Assembly: GCA_003635195.1 (NCBI GenBank)
Contig: PYIY01000074.1
Span: 1 to 64,000, forward strand
Direction of reading: 5' to 3'
Origin: Candidatus Poribacteria bacterium
GTDB taxonomy: Bacteria; Poribacteria; WGA-4E; WGA-3G
Length of the DNA: 64,000 bases
The notes beneath the pieces were generated by a model. That model saw only the letters and a program-made list of their open reading frames with translations. It was not told the DNA's origin and ran no database searches. Both the position numbers and the translations under genes were made by a program. Numbering within the stretch: the stretch's first letter is position 1; every line of letters begins with the position of its first letter. Shown here one piece after another: positions 9,027-18,688 of the stretch.

Positions 9027-10997
9027 CTAAGGTTCTTCGGACGGTTGTGCTGAATCCTCGCTGAGGTCAAATTTTCTCCATACAATGTTTCCGTGCAGGT
9101 CCATCATCTGGAGTTCAATCCTCTTGACAGGGAGTTTTGGCAATTCAAATGTAACTGTAGCCTTTTTCACGCCGTTTAGCGATTGGCAACTGTGCAGCTT
9201 GAAACCCTGTTTTGTGCCTGGATCGCGCCGTGTCGTTGGGACAACTAACTGGACTTGATGAATTCCATCCTCATCGGTGACATCGAATTGGATTTGGATC
9301 GGTGTCACATTAGGCAGAGTTGGAAGCAGGTGCATCCCAATTGTTGCTGGCTTATCAAAGAAGGGTTGATTTGGATTAAAAAACCGGCTCTTATCGAGCC
9401 ACTCAGCAGCACATTTAGACAGCTCATATCTCCCGCTTGCGTAAGACATAATTCTGCGATTCCGTCCCCGAAAATCGTGTTCTAACCCAAAGGTGTGACC
9501 GAGTTCATGGGCAATCGTATCCCAATCTAAAGTGTTCCAGGAAGCGGAAACGAAAGCGCGTCCACCGTGGAGTGTCCTTTTCAAATTCTTGCTGTACGCA
9601 GATCGGTTAACACTGACTTGCCCGACTGTCCTGAATCTCCCTTTTTTCTGAAATACACCGCTCTGTATATCTACAGCAACAAGCAGTATGTTTTTTGAAT
9701 AATCAAACCTTTCGGAGATTTCCTTTCTGATTTTTATAGTGGTATCCTCTTCGTAGTACGCATCAGGGTGTTTCGCCATGACCAGAAATACCTTTGCCTT
9801 GCCACGGGCATCGGTCTCAAACATAAAGGTTTTTCTCTCGAATCCATGGTTTTTCATCTCGGTGGCGTAAAAACGCTGAGTTTGTCTTATCAATCTATCC
9901 AGTTTAGTAGAGATACCGCGCTGCGGCGGACGCTCCTTTGAAAGAAAATAGATCAATCGAATAATATCATGTTGCGTCGTGTCAATCCTTACTAATTGCT
10001 GCTCGGAAACATTCCACAGACGGAGTTTCTCATCTTCACCACCGGCGGCAAGCATACGTCCGTCTGGTGAAAAGGCGACAGACCATGTTGCACCCGTAGC
10101 CCCTCTAATCGAGGCAATCCGTTCACCATTCACTGTAGAGCGAAGTACCGCGCCATCAAGATTGGAGGTGACGTATGTTCTATTATTAGCGGAAAAGGCA
10201 ATATCCAAGCCCGCTGCTTCACCCATTATCTTCCCGTGCGTTTTCCATTCTGGTATATTCCATAACGTATGGTTATAAAGTCCAATACTTGCCAAAAAGT
10301 TACCGTCTTCAGAAAACTGGACAGCAAGAATCTTATCAGAGTCTGCCTTTAGAGATTGGGTAAGTTTCTGGTGCTGTAGATCCCAAACTTTGAGTTTGCC
10401 ATTTTCATCGCCGCATGCAAGCCATTTTCCATCAGGTGAAAAGTCAACCGTCCAAAGTTTCTCCGTTTCATCGTGTGGAAACGTCTGAAACTCCACTATC
10501 TTCTTTGGGTCACGAATATCCCAGAGTTTCAACTGTCTGTAGGCAGTCGCCAAATAGTGTCCATTCGGTGAAATAGCGACCGCCATAGCAGTAGCCTCAA
10601 AAGAATTGATTTTCGTTCCAGAAGGGACACTCCACAATATAATTTGTTTATGTAAATCCGCACTCGCGAGCAATTCTCCTGTAGGCGAGAACGCTATGGA
10701 TTTAACTGTACCAACGTGTCCGCTGAGAATTGCTTGTGGTGCCTCGGTATTCGCGAGGTGCCACAACTTTATTGTATTACCATCGGTCCCAGCAACAATG
10801 GAGGTATCCACAGGCGAAAATGCAACATCGTGAATCAGAGATTCGTGGTTGAACGCAGCGATCGGTGTGAGCTTTTCTGGTGGTTGTGCAAATTTTTGGT
10901 TCGATGGGTCCATTTTCCAAAAGATATAGAGACCCATGAAACCAGAGACAAGAAGCGTGATTAGCACATAGAAAGGTAAAAGTTTTTTGGAACGCAA
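9027..10997 (-). CDS. Membrane-anchored WD40 propeller fused to a metzincin-type metalloprotease (copy 2)
   Basis: 656 residues. TTG start at 10997, with AAAGGA seven bases upstream and no competing in-frame ATG at the N-terminus. One N-terminal transmembrane segment (LLPFYVLITLLVSGFMGLYIF) puts the rest outside the cytoplasm. Residues 45-335 form seven WD40 blades, each ending in a LWxx-type strand (IKLWHL, IILWSV, LKLWDI, LKVWDL, HTLWNI, AVLRST, LRLWNV). Residues 345-545 carry a zinc protease domain with HELGHTFGLEHD at 497-508 and a Met-turn IMSYA at 516-520, the metzincin signature HExxHxxGxxHD. A C-terminal beta-rich domain follows. Paralogue of the next gene upstream (about 190 bases away). 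The role is unknown; the sensor-plus-protease idea is inference. Confidence 0.87.
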   Translation of the reverse strand: MRSKKLLPFYVLITLLVSGFMGLYIFWKMDPSNQKFAQPPEKLTPIAAFNHESLIHDVAFSPVDTSIVAGTDGNTIKLWHLANTEAPQAILSGHVGTVKSIAFSPTGELLASADLHKQIILWSVPSGTKINSFEATAMAVAISPNGHYLATAYRQLKLWDIRDPKKIVEFQTFPHDETEKLWTVDFSPDGKWLACGDENGKLKVWDLQHQKLTQSLKADSDKILAVQFSEDGNFLASIGLYNHTLWNIPEWKTHGKIMGEAAGLDIAFSANNRTYVTSNLDGAVLRSTVNGERIASIRGATGATWSVAFSPDGRMLAAGGEDEKLRLWNVSEQQLVRIDTTQHDIIRLIYFLSKERPPQRGISTKLDRLIRQTQRFYATEMKNHGFERKTFMFETDARGKAKVFLVMAKHPDAYYEEDTTIKIRKEISERFDYSKNILLVAVDIQSGVFQKKGRFRTVGQVSVNRSAYSKNLKRTLHGGRAFVSASWNTLDWDTIAHELGHTFGLEHDFRGRNRRIMSYASGRYELSKCAAEWLDKSRFFNPNQPFFDKPATIGMHLLPTLPNVTPIQIQFDVTDEDGIHQVQLVVPTTRRDPGTKQGFKLHSCQSLNGVKKATVTFELPKLPVKRIELQMMDLHGNIVWRKFDLSEDSAQPSEEP

Positions 10998-11190
10998 TTC
11001 ACTTTCCTTTTGACATCGGAAGTACTGAGAAAGTAGATTCTCTTAATATCACAAGACAGTTCGTCCAGTAAACCATTTATTATAAGTGCAGTGCTCTATT
11101 ATGTTATGATTAAAACATTCCAGTACTGCAATAACAATAAGTAAAAAACAGTTTTTTGAATTGCATATTAGCCTCGCTGTTTCACCGAAC

Positions 11191-13245
11191 CTACTTCATC
11201 TTTTTGAGGTCAAATGTTCGATAGGTGATGTTGCCGTGTACATCAATAATCCGAAGTTCAAGACGGTTCTCTCTGAGTTCTGGTAAATTAAATTCAATAG
11301 TAACCTCTTTCTCAGCATTCAAGGAACGGTAATCGTGGAGCACAAAAGATTTTCTTCTCTGCTGCCTTTTCCAATTTTTCTTATTGTCTTCTGGATTTTT
11401 GCCCCACTGGTACCCTGGCGGTGGCGTATCCCCAGTCGGCGGAATTAGTAACATTGCGTGATGAAGGCCATCAACATCTTTGAGATGAAATCGGAGGGTT
11501 TTCGACGTAGTAGAATCGTCTGAGAAGGTGTCTATCTCAATTGCCGCTGATTCATCAAAAAAGGGTTGGTTGGGATTAAAGTAACGGCTTTTATCCAGCC
11601 ATTGTGCACCGCATGCGGACAATTGGTTTGTTTTTTTTCCATAGGACATCAGGTAGTTTGCATCTCGGAAATCGTGTTTTAGCCCAAAGGCGTGCCCCAA
11701 CTCATGCGCAATGGTTTCCCAATCCAATCCACTCCCGGATGCCGGAACCATGGCATCACCTGCTCGTGCGCCCCATAAGTCTCTTTTGTAGTCGAGCCCA
11801 AACGGTGTGATACCGCCTACGCCGGTTACACCTTTACCACGGAGGTTAATTCTTTCACTACTGATATCCACAACGATGAGATGGACATCTTTTGACCTAT
11901 CAAATTTACTATAAATTTCGCGCCTAATCTTTTTATTTATATCTTTTTTAAGATAGTATGCATCAGTGTACTGACCTTCTACAAGATACACCTTCGCACT
12001 GCCATCCTCATTTTTCTCAAAAGTAAAGGTTTTGCTCCCCCATCCGTGGTGTTCCATCTGATCTGCATAAAACTGCTGCACCTCTTTTATTAACTTGTCT
12101 AATTTCTCGGTGATATCCGGTTGAGCGGCGCGGTCATTCGGTAGAAAATAGATTAACCGTACGACATCTTGGGGAACTGATTCCTGTGGGTTCATGTACT
12201 GCGAAGTATTCCATACACGCAAGACTCCGTCACTCCAACCACTTGCGAGTGCGGTTCCATCTGCCGAGAAGTCAACAGCATTGGCCCAACAACTGGCGGG
12301 CCCTTCTATAAAGGCGATACGCTCACCACTCTCCAAAGACCAAAACTCCACATCTCTAATACCGCCACTGACAAGTACCTTTCCATCAGGTGTGAAGGCA
12401 AGACTATGGACAGGTGCTGTTGTAATCGTGGCATGGAGGTGCCGATCCGGCAAGGCGTATAGTTCAATGTTTCCATCATCGTCTGCCACGGCAAGCAACA
12501 GATTCTCTATATCTGGCGAAAACTCGAGAGTCCTCGTCCGCCTTGTATCTTGCTTTAGTGTTTTGATAACCTGTTGACTCTCAATATCCCAGATCGTTAC
12601 GCCGCCACCGCTTCGGTTCGCGGCGGCTAATAACTTGCCATCTGGTGAAAAGGCAAGTTTCTCCACAGAACCTCCACGAGGCAAGGTAGTTCCTGGCGTT
12701 ACTGCTGTCGGTGTTCGGACATCCCACAACTTCAAACCGAGACCGCTATTTGCAATCCATTGTCCATCCGGTGAAAAGGCAATTCCATGATCCCCTCTAC
12801 CAAATACACCGATAGATTTTTTGGCATCTATATGCCACAATCTCGTCCCTCTCACCCATCCCGTAATAGCCAGTAACTTGCCATTGGGAGAAAAAGCGAA
12901 AGCATTACCACCGAGTACTTCCACAGGTTCGCTCGTATCGTTTAAATTCCACAACTTTATCGTGCGTGCTGCACTACCGACCACAGATGAGCTGGCAACA
13001 AGTGAGACATCTACCGGTGAAAATGCGACAGCGTTAATAGAACTACCGTGCTCTGACGTTGCGATAAGTTCAGGTTTGTGTGGCGGGGCTGCGAATTTTT
13101 GACGGATTGCGTTTGGGATTTCAACCGTACGTGGCGTTGGTCGTGGGTGATCAATGTTCCACCGACGCAATGAAAGCAGTACGAATATGCCGATGAGTAC
13201 GGCAACCACAATAATGGATCGAGATAAAATGCTTCTGCGTTCCAT
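11191..13245 (-). CDS. Membrane-anchored WD40 propeller fused to a metzincin-type metalloprotease (copy 1)
   Basis: 684 residues from ATG 13245 with AAGGGA upstream. N-terminal transmembrane anchor (SIIVVAVLIGIFVLLSL). Seven WD40 blades span about 60-350, with blade ends IKLWNL, TRLWHI, LKLWDV, VTIWDI, IELYAL, VEFWSL and LRVWNT. The protease domain at about 360-565 has HELGHAFGLKHD at 514-525 and Met-turn LMSYG at 532-536. The segment QWLDKSRYFNPNQPFFDE is nearly identical to its paralogue downstream, while the propellers have diverged more, consistent with different partners or ligands. A C-terminal beta-rich domain ends with HGNITYRTFDLKK. Tandem duplication with the gene at 9027-10997. No pro-domain cysteine switch was seen. 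Confidence 0.87.
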   Translation of the reverse strand: MERRSILSRSIIVVAVLIGIFVLLSLRRWNIDHPRPTPRTVEIPNAIRQKFAAPPHKPELIATSEHGSSINAVAFSPVDVSLVASSSVVGSAARTIKLWNLNDTSEPVEVLGGNAFAFSPNGKLLAITGWVRGTRLWHIDAKKSIGVFGRGDHGIAFSPDGQWIANSGLGLKLWDVRTPTAVTPGTTLPRGGSVEKLAFSPDGKLLAAANRSGGGVTIWDIESQQVIKTLKQDTRRTRTLEFSPDIENLLLAVADDDGNIELYALPDRHLHATITTAPVHSLAFTPDGKVLVSGGIRDVEFWSLESGERIAFIEGPASCWANAVDFSADGTALASGWSDGVLRVWNTSQYMNPQESVPQDVVRLIYFLPNDRAAQPDITEKLDKLIKEVQQFYADQMEHHGWGSKTFTFEKNEDGSAKVYLVEGQYTDAYYLKKDINKKIRREIYSKFDRSKDVHLIVVDISSERINLRGKGVTGVGGITPFGLDYKRDLWGARAGDAMVPASGSGLDWETIAHELGHAFGLKHDFRDANYLMSYGKKTNQLSACGAQWLDKSRYFNPNQPFFDESAAIEIDTFSDDSTTSKTLRFHLKDVDGLHHAMLLIPPTGDTPPPGYQWGKNPEDNKKNWKRQQRRKSFVLHDYRSLNAEKEVTIEFNLPELRENRLELRIIDVHGNITYRTFDLKKMK

Positions 13246-13330
13246 TTTAATTCCCTTAGAGATACCGAGGCAGTGGATGTTTCTAACACTCCTTTCATTA
13301 TATCACAAGATCCCTCATGATGCAAATCAA

Positions 13331-13380
13331 AGAGGCAGTCAGTCGTCAGCAGTTAGCCATCAGCAATCGGCAGTCAGTAG
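13331..13380. repeat. Intergenic repeat, family A (CAG/TCAGCAGT type)
   Basis: Runs of CAGTCAGTCGTCAGCAGTTA followed by GCCATCAGCAATCGGCAGTC, headed by AGAGG. The same type recurs at 14188, 21002 and 61354. Confidence 0.7.
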
Positions 13381-13489
13381 GCATCGCGTCCAGGAGTGCT
13401 TCGCAGTGAGAATCTTGAAAGGAAATGCCTGCAACCTCAAAAACGAAACTATGGTGAAACTGAATGGTTCTGTTAATGCCTAAAAAAGT

Positions 13490-13519
13490 TTGCCTGCAAT
13501 TTTGCACGTGTGCTATAAT
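13490..13519 (+). promoter_or_regulatory. Sigma70-type promoter of the ThuA gene
   Basis: TTGCCT (13490-13495) and TATAAT (13514-13519) are 18 bases apart, with TGC just before the -10 (extended -10). It is about 34 bases upstream of the ThuA start. Confidence 0.65.
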
Positions 13520-13552
13520 AGCATATCATTTAGCAAGGAGGCTAACGAACTC

Positions 13553-14185
13553 ATGGGAAAAATCAACACACTTGTTTTTGCAGGGGGTGCGATTCACGAT
13601 TGGAAAGGCTGTAGCGATGCAATTGTGAATGTGCTCTCACAGCGAGATGAATTTGAGATCACCAGAGTCGAGGAAGACCTTGACGCACTTGTTTCACCGA
13701 ATTTGGATCCGTATGATCTCATCGTTTTCTACTATACGGTAGGCGAAATTTCAGATGCCCAGAAGAACGGTCTGCTTAATCATGTTGCTTCAGGCAAGGG
13801 ATATGTCGGTATACATTCGGCGGCAGATTCGTTTCGTGGATGTCCAGAATATCGTTCAATGGTAGGTGGCTATTTTGTTACACACCCACGCTATCGCGAC
13901 TATCAGGTTAGCATCGTTGATAGTGAACACGAAATCACTGAAGGACTTGACGAATTCGTTGTGACGGACGAACAGTACATCCTCGATTACGATCTACGGA
14001 ACCATGTGCTTGCCTCAGCATTATGGAAAGGCGATGCCGTGCCGGTAGCGTGGACAAAAAATTGGGGTGAAGGTAAAGTTTTCTACCTCGCCCTCGGTCA
14101 CGATGCTGCGGCGTGTCAGCACGAGATGTTTGGGACGCTGCTACAGCGCGGCGCCCTCTGGGCAGGCAGCAACGGTGGCGAATAG
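13553..14185 (+). CDS. ThuA-like domain protein
   Basis: 210 residues from ATG 13553, with AAGGAGG 11 bases upstream. Class I glutamine-amidotransferase-like (ThuA) fold: LVFAGGAIHDW near the start, DLIVFYYTVGEIS, the GKGYVGIHSAADSF segment typical of ThuA, and VFYLALGHDAAACQHEMFGTLLQRGALWA at the end. It lacks a classical amidotransferase Cys-His-Glu triad. The family is named for trehalose utilisation and often sits with sugar oxidoreductases; the exact reaction is not known. It is cytosolic and monocistronic by context, with its own promoter. Confidence 0.87.
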   Translation: MGKINTLVFAGGAIHDWKGCSDAIVNVLSQRDEFEITRVEEDLDALVSPNLDPYDLIVFYYTVGEISDAQKNGLLNHVASGKGYVGIHSAADSFRGCPEYRSMVGGYFVTHPRYRDYQVSIVDSEHEITEGLDEFVVTDEQYILDYDLRNHVLASALWKGDAVPVAWTKNWGEGKVFYLALGHDAAACQHEMFGTLLQRGALWAGSNGGE

Positions 14186-14187
14186 AT

Positions 14188-14344
14188 GAATAGCCGTTAG
14201 CAGTTGGCTTTCGGCAAAGAGGGACTGTGGCAGTAACAGAGATGTTAACCGCCGCAATCCCTCCCCGCTGAACACCATATATGCCTTCAGCGTTGATTTA
14301 GGTTTCTGACTGCTGACGACCGATATCTGAAAGCCGAGAGCCAT
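14188..14344. repeat. Intergenic repeat, family A, two inverted arms
   Basis: Left arm 14188-14217 (ATAGCCGTTAGCAGTTGGCT then TTCGGC, AAAGAGGG) and right arm 14306-14344 (CTGACTGCTGACGACCG then GAAAGCCGAGAGCCAT) are imperfectly inverted. The right arm ends two bases before the recX ATG. Confidence 0.6.
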
Positions 14345-14345
14345 T

Positions 14346-15026
14346 ATGAAACAGAAAATTACTGATATTCAGGTATTATCTGAACTGCCCTCACACCAAC
14401 AACTCTTCCTCAACGGTGCTCCATTTCTTGTCATTCATGCAGCCCTGATCGAAAAATTTGGGCTGCGTATCGGTTTAGAGATTGAAACCGAAGCCATCGA
14501 AAAGATAATTGCAGCGGATGAAGTGATGCGCGCGAAGAACCATGCACTAAGGCTGCTCCGTGAAGCAAAAGATAATGCCACAACGGACGAACCAGAAGAT
14601 TCGCGCCCCACACTAAAACCGAAAATATACACTAAAAGCGAAATGGAACGGCAGCTTGAACGAGAAGGCTTTTCAACAGACGCGATTGAAACGTCTATTG
14701 CGGAATTGATTCGTTCAGGGCATATTCGGGACCGAAAGTACGCGGAGAATTGGATAGTTCGTAGACAAAAATCAAACCCGCGCGGGAAAACGCTGCTTAA
14801 GCATGAATTGGTTGACAGAGGTATCGACAAGGAAACAGCGGAACAAGTCATAGCGACGGTAGAAACTGAAGATGAGACAAAAGTTGCACTTCAGATTGCA
14901 CAAAAACGGGCGAAGCAGTATAAACGACTGCCAACGCATGTCGCTAAGCGACGCCTCCATGGATTCTTGGCACGGCGCGGGTTCGGGTCTGACATTGTTC
15001 GGCAGGTACTTGAGCAGATTTTTTAA
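14346..15026 (+). CDS. recX: Regulatory protein RecX
   Basis: 226 residues, a normal length for a longer RecX. RecX binds RecA filaments and modulates recombination and SOS induction. The C-terminal two thirds show the three-helix RecX repeats: SEMERQLEREGFSTDAIETSIAEL, RSGHIRDRKYAENWIVRRQKSNPRGK, LLKHELVDRGIDKETAEQVI and RRLHGFLARRGFGSDIVRQVL. The N-terminal 80 residues are a family extension with a beta-rich start. The ribosome site is weak because the start directly follows an intergenic repeat arm. recA is not in the window. Confidence 0.88.
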   Translation: MKQKITDIQVLSELPSHQQLFLNGAPFLVIHAALIEKFGLRIGLEIETEAIEKIIAADEVMRAKNHALRLLREAKDNATTDEPEDSRPTLKPKIYTKSEMERQLEREGFSTDAIETSIAELIRSGHIRDRKYAENWIVRRQKSNPRGKTLLKHELVDRGIDKETAEQVIATVETEDETKVALQIAQKRAKQYKRLPTHVAKRRLHGFLARRGFGSDIVRQVLEQIF

Positions 15027-15082
15027 CGTATGAAGGCATCCTACACAAGCAATCCAATCGCATCTTTGTATCCGTTTTTGTC

Positions 15083-15111
15083 TTGACTTCTCTGCAAGAA
15101 TTGACTATAAT
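15083..15111 (+). promoter_or_regulatory. Near-consensus sigma70 promoter of alaS
   Basis: TTGACT (15083-15088), a 17-base spacer and TATAAT (15106-15111), 33 bases before the alaS ATG. Confidence 0.8.
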
Positions 15112-15143
15112 TGAAATAGCAATAACAGGAGTAAACCCGACAC

Positions 15144-17801
15144 ATGACATCAGATGAAATTAGGTCCAATTTCTTAGAATACTTCCGCAAAAACGGCCAT
15201 ACAATCGTTCCGAGTGCATCCTTGATACCAGCAGATGACCCGACGTTGTTGTTTACCAATGCTGGTATGAATCAGTTCAAAGATGTGTTTCTCGGTATCG
15301 GGCAACGGGAATACACGCGCGCTGTTGATACGCAAAAATGTCTACGCGTCAGTGGCAAACACAACGATCTTGAGGAGGTCGGTTACTCGCCAAGCCATCA
15401 TACCTTCTTTGAGATGCTTGGCAACTGGTCGTTTGGCGATTATTACAAACAGGAAGCTATTGCTTTTGCATGGGAATTGGTAACCGAACTCTGGCAGATT
15501 CCGAAGGAACGTCTCTGGGCAACGGTGTATCTCGAAGATGACGAAGCAGAAAAATTCTGGCTTCAAGAGACAGATCTGCCGCTCTCGCGTATCCGTCGCT
15601 GCGATAAGGACAACTTTTGGGAAATGGGAGAGACGGGACCCTGCGGTCCCTGTAGCGAACTCTTTGTTGATATGGGTGTGGAAGCCTATCCTGAGACCGT
15701 AAACGATCCGGACGCAGGTCCCAATACGAGTGATCGGTTCTTGGAATTCTGGAATCTGGTGTTCATTCAGTACAATCGGAACGAAAGTGGTGTGCTTGAG
15801 CCGCTGCCTGCGACACATGTAGATACAGGCATGGGCTTTGAGCGGATTACCTCCATATTGCAAGGTGTTGATTCAAACTACAAAACGGATCTCTTCACAC
15901 CGCTCTTGTCGACCATTGCTGATATGACAGACACCGCCTATTTTGATGATGAACGTGGCTTACCACATCGAGTTATTGCTGATCATATCCGGTGTCTAAC
16001 GTTCGCAATCGGGGATGGTGTGATGCCGTCTAATGAGGGGCGCGGTTATGTCATCCGCCGCATTTTACGACGTGCCGTGCTCTATGGTAAAAAATTAGAG
16101 ATGGACGCAGCCTTCATCTACCGACTCGTTGATAACGTTATCGACTTGCTCGGTGATGTATTTCCCGATGTCCTACCACGCCGTGAATTTATTACCCGAA
16201 TAATTCAGAGTGAAGAAACCCGCTTTCATCAGACAATTGAACGCGGCTTAGAACTCCTTGATCAATCGTTTGACACACTCACAACAGACAACAACACCCA
16301 ACTTGATGGTAAGCGTGCCTTTGAGTTGTATGACACGTTTGGTTTCCCACTCGATTTGACGCAGATGCTTGCTCGTGAACGCGGGTTCACTGTTGACGAT
16401 ACTGGTTTTGCGGACAGTATGGAGGAACAACGGGCGCGCGGACGTGCTGCGTGGGAAGCGAAAGGTGGTGCTAAAGACGAAGAGATTTCTGTTTACGCAG
16501 AAGTCTTGAAAGAGCACGGTGAAACGGAATTTGTTGGCTACACGGAAGACGACATTGAAGCAGAGGTTGTCGCCTTAATCGCCGACTCGGAATCGGTTGG
16601 TAGTGCGCAAGAAGGCGATGAGGTGTTCGTGCTGTTGAACCATACCCCATTTTACGGCGAGTCTGGTGGGCAAGTTGGTGATGTCGGCACAATTGAAAGC
16701 CAAAACGCGAAGTTGACTGTGCAGGACACACTCAGACCTTCAGCGGACCTGGTTGTTCATAAATGTCAGGTGCTTTCAGGTGAAATTACACCCTATACTG
16801 CTGTGCAGGCAAAAATTGATACCGAACACCGAAGTGCCGTTGCAGTGAGTCACACAGCAACACATCTTTTGCACAGTGGATTGCGGGAAGTACTCGGCAC
16901 ACACGTTGGGCAAGCAGGGTCACTCGTTGAAGCTGGTAGGTTACGGTTTGACTTTTCACACTACGCATCCGTCTCACCGGAGCAGCTACGCGACATCGAA
17001 GAATATGTGAACGATAAAATCCGCGGGAATGATGCCCTCGCTATCAGTGAAATGTCGCTGAACGACGCAAAAGGGAAAGGGGCGTTAGCCTTCTTCGGGG
17101 ATAAGTATGGGGACATCGTTCGCGTTGTGCAAGCTGGAGACTATAGCGTTGAACTCTGTGGCGGCACACACGTTGGCGCAACTGGGGAACTCGGTTTTGT
17201 GAAACTTATGAGTGAGAGCAGCATCGCTGCAGGTGTCCGCCGCGTTGAAGCACTGACAGGAAACACAGCAGTGGTTAATATTCAAAAGGAGACCGCTCTG
17301 CTTTCCAACGCAGCGGGTCTGTTAAAAGCACCCAAAACGGATTTGCTCGAACGGATTGAACGGCTATTGCAAGACCAACGGGAATTGGAACAGCAGCTTC
17401 AACAACTTAAAAGCCAACATGCGCTTGGTAACGTTGACGCGTTAGTCAAAGATGCGACACTTATAGAAGACGTGCCTGTTGTCGCTTCATGTGTAGCGGA
17501 TACGGATAGAGATGGGCTGCGTCGGCTCGTTGATGCGTTGAAAAACCGCTTAGGATCCGGTGTTGTTGCGCTCGCCGCTGTGACTGGAAATGAGGTCGCC
17601 TTTGTCGTCGGCGTAACCCCAGACTTGGTGAAGAACCGCGGTTTGCAGGCAGGCAAAATTATCTCTGAATTAACACAGTTAGCAGACGGTCGCGGTGGTG
17701 GTCGTCCTGAACTTGCACAAGGTGGCGGCAAAGATCCGAACAAAGTGAACGCGGCAATTGATGCAGCAGGTGAAATCGTCAAAAAACAACTTCAAACTTA
17801 A
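15144..17801 (+). CDS. alaS: Alanine--tRNA ligase
   Basis: Charges tRNA-Ala; 885 residues, full length. The class II catalytic core starts with FLEYFRKNGHTIVPSASLIP and NAGMNQFKDVFLG, followed by FFEMLGNWSFGDYYK and GPCGPCSE. The editing domain carries zinc ligands H570 and H574 (HTATH) and C672 and H676 (CGGTH). The C-terminal DHHA1-like domain contains the Gly-rich GRGGGRPELAQGGG. Start ATG 15144 with AGGAG 12 bases upstream, under its own promoter. It is separated from recX by 117 bases; recX and alaS are neighbours in many bacteria. Confidence 0.97.
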   Translation: MTSDEIRSNFLEYFRKNGHTIVPSASLIPADDPTLLFTNAGMNQFKDVFLGIGQREYTRAVDTQKCLRVSGKHNDLEEVGYSPSHHTFFEMLGNWSFGDYYKQEAIAFAWELVTELWQIPKERLWATVYLEDDEAEKFWLQETDLPLSRIRRCDKDNFWEMGETGPCGPCSELFVDMGVEAYPETVNDPDAGPNTSDRFLEFWNLVFIQYNRNESGVLEPLPATHVDTGMGFERITSILQGVDSNYKTDLFTPLLSTIADMTDTAYFDDERGLPHRVIADHIRCLTFAIGDGVMPSNEGRGYVIRRILRRAVLYGKKLEMDAAFIYRLVDNVIDLLGDVFPDVLPRREFITRIIQSEETRFHQTIERGLELLDQSFDTLTTDNNTQLDGKRAFELYDTFGFPLDLTQMLARERGFTVDDTGFADSMEEQRARGRAAWEAKGGAKDEEISVYAEVLKEHGETEFVGYTEDDIEAEVVALIADSESVGSAQEGDEVFVLLNHTPFYGESGGQVGDVGTIESQNAKLTVQDTLRPSADLVVHKCQVLSGEITPYTAVQAKIDTEHRSAVAVSHTATHLLHSGLREVLGTHVGQAGSLVEAGRLRFDFSHYASVSPEQLRDIEEYVNDKIRGNDALAISEMSLNDAKGKGALAFFGDKYGDIVRVVQAGDYSVELCGGTHVGATGELGFVKLMSESSIAAGVRRVEALTGNTAVVNIQKETALLSNAAGLLKAPKTDLLERIERLLQDQRELEQQLQQLKSQHALGNVDALVKDATLIEDVPVVASCVADTDRDGLRRLVDALKNRLGSGVVALAAVTGNEVAFVVGVTPDLVKNRGLQAGKIISELTQLADGRGGGRPELAQGGGKDPNKVNAAIDAAGEIVKKQLQT

Positions 17802-17876
17802 GTTTGTAGGCTGCGCCTTTTTAGGGGAACCGCGCTTGAAGGGTTCGTCTACCAGCGAATTTGTAAAGGAGGAATT

Positions 17877-18452
17877 ATGGATTGGAACTTTATTGGTTCA
17901 ATTTTTTGGAAATTTAGCCTCGGTGTTTTATTACTTGCGCTTACGGCACTTGCGGGGTATCTCTGTGCAGCAGTCGGTAGTTTTCGCAATTCGCTAAATA
18001 GCATCCGAAACACGTTGAACTCCGTAGAAAACATGGTCAACCAAGAAATCGGGGAATTAATTACTGATGTGGATAAGACTGTGAAAGCGGTAAATGAGGA
18101 GTTACCCCAACTCCTACAAAACCTAAACGGATTGACAGCGTCCTTACAAGGGATCAGTGAATCGGAAATTCAACCGACCGTGCATAATATCCAAGAAATG
18201 AGTGGTGCCCTGAATCAAAGTATCCAACAACTCGAAGAATTGGTTCAGAAAGTGAGTGGTTTTTCTGGTCAGACGATTGAACAAGCGACGTTTTTCCGCA
18301 ACCAGATAGCGGTCTCACTGGCTGATATCGTAAGTTTGTGGCAAGGCATCAAAGCGGGCTGGGATAGTTTCGCTTCTGGACAGTCACATAATTCCAAAGA
18401 AGCACATAATTCAGAGGAAGATACACCGATATCCGACGCGTCTAACGCGTAA
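17877..18452 (+). CDS. DUF948-like membrane-anchored coiled-coil protein
   Basis: 191 residues with a very strong ribosome site (AAAGGAGG). One N-terminal transmembrane helix (FSLGVLLLALTALAGYLCAAVG, about 13-35) is followed by a long heptad-rich region (about 40-150, with repeated NSxRNTLNSVENM and LTASLQGISESEIQP patterns) and an acidic tail. This is the layout of DUF948 proteins, which often pair with YtxH proteins, as here (next gene). Function unknown; a membrane stress or envelope role is suggested for such pairs. Confidence 0.7.
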   Translation: MDWNFIGSIFWKFSLGVLLLALTALAGYLCAAVGSFRNSLNSIRNTLNSVENMVNQEIGELITDVDKTVKAVNEELPQLLQNLNGLTASLQGISESEIQPTVHNIQEMSGALNQSIQQLEELVQKVSGFSGQTIEQATFFRNQIAVSLADIVSLWQGIKAGWDSFASGQSHNSKEAHNSEEDTPISDASNA

Positions 18453-18594
18453 GTGAATTAAATAAAGTCTGAATGTCATCCTCATGAAGCATTAAAACGT
18501 TTAATCACGATAGAAACGCTTTTTTAAATTATATTGAGAGATACATGTGAGAATTGAAACTTTTAACGCTGATTTTCGTAAACTTTAACACTCA

Positions 18595-18661
18595 GTTTGG
18601 CTTGCAAGCGGCACCAATTTTTTAATTCATAAGTTTTGGCTTGTAAGTAACATCAAAACAG
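18595..18661 (+). repeat. Two copies of a GGCTTGYAAG leader motif
   Basis: GTTTGGCTTGCAAGCGGCAC (18595) and GTTTTGGCTTGTAAGTAACA (18632-18651) with trailing CAAAACAG, just before the YtxH gene. A third copy lies in the leader of the OmpA-like lipoprotein gene near 58089. Confidence 0.55.
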
Positions 18662-18688
18662 ATTTAACCGAATAGAAAGGATAAAAAA

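Noticed and set aside
15342..15863. Long open frame on the minus strand inside alaS
   Set aside because: It is antisense to a clear, conserved gene and its protein has no recognisable pattern; it is a coding shadow.
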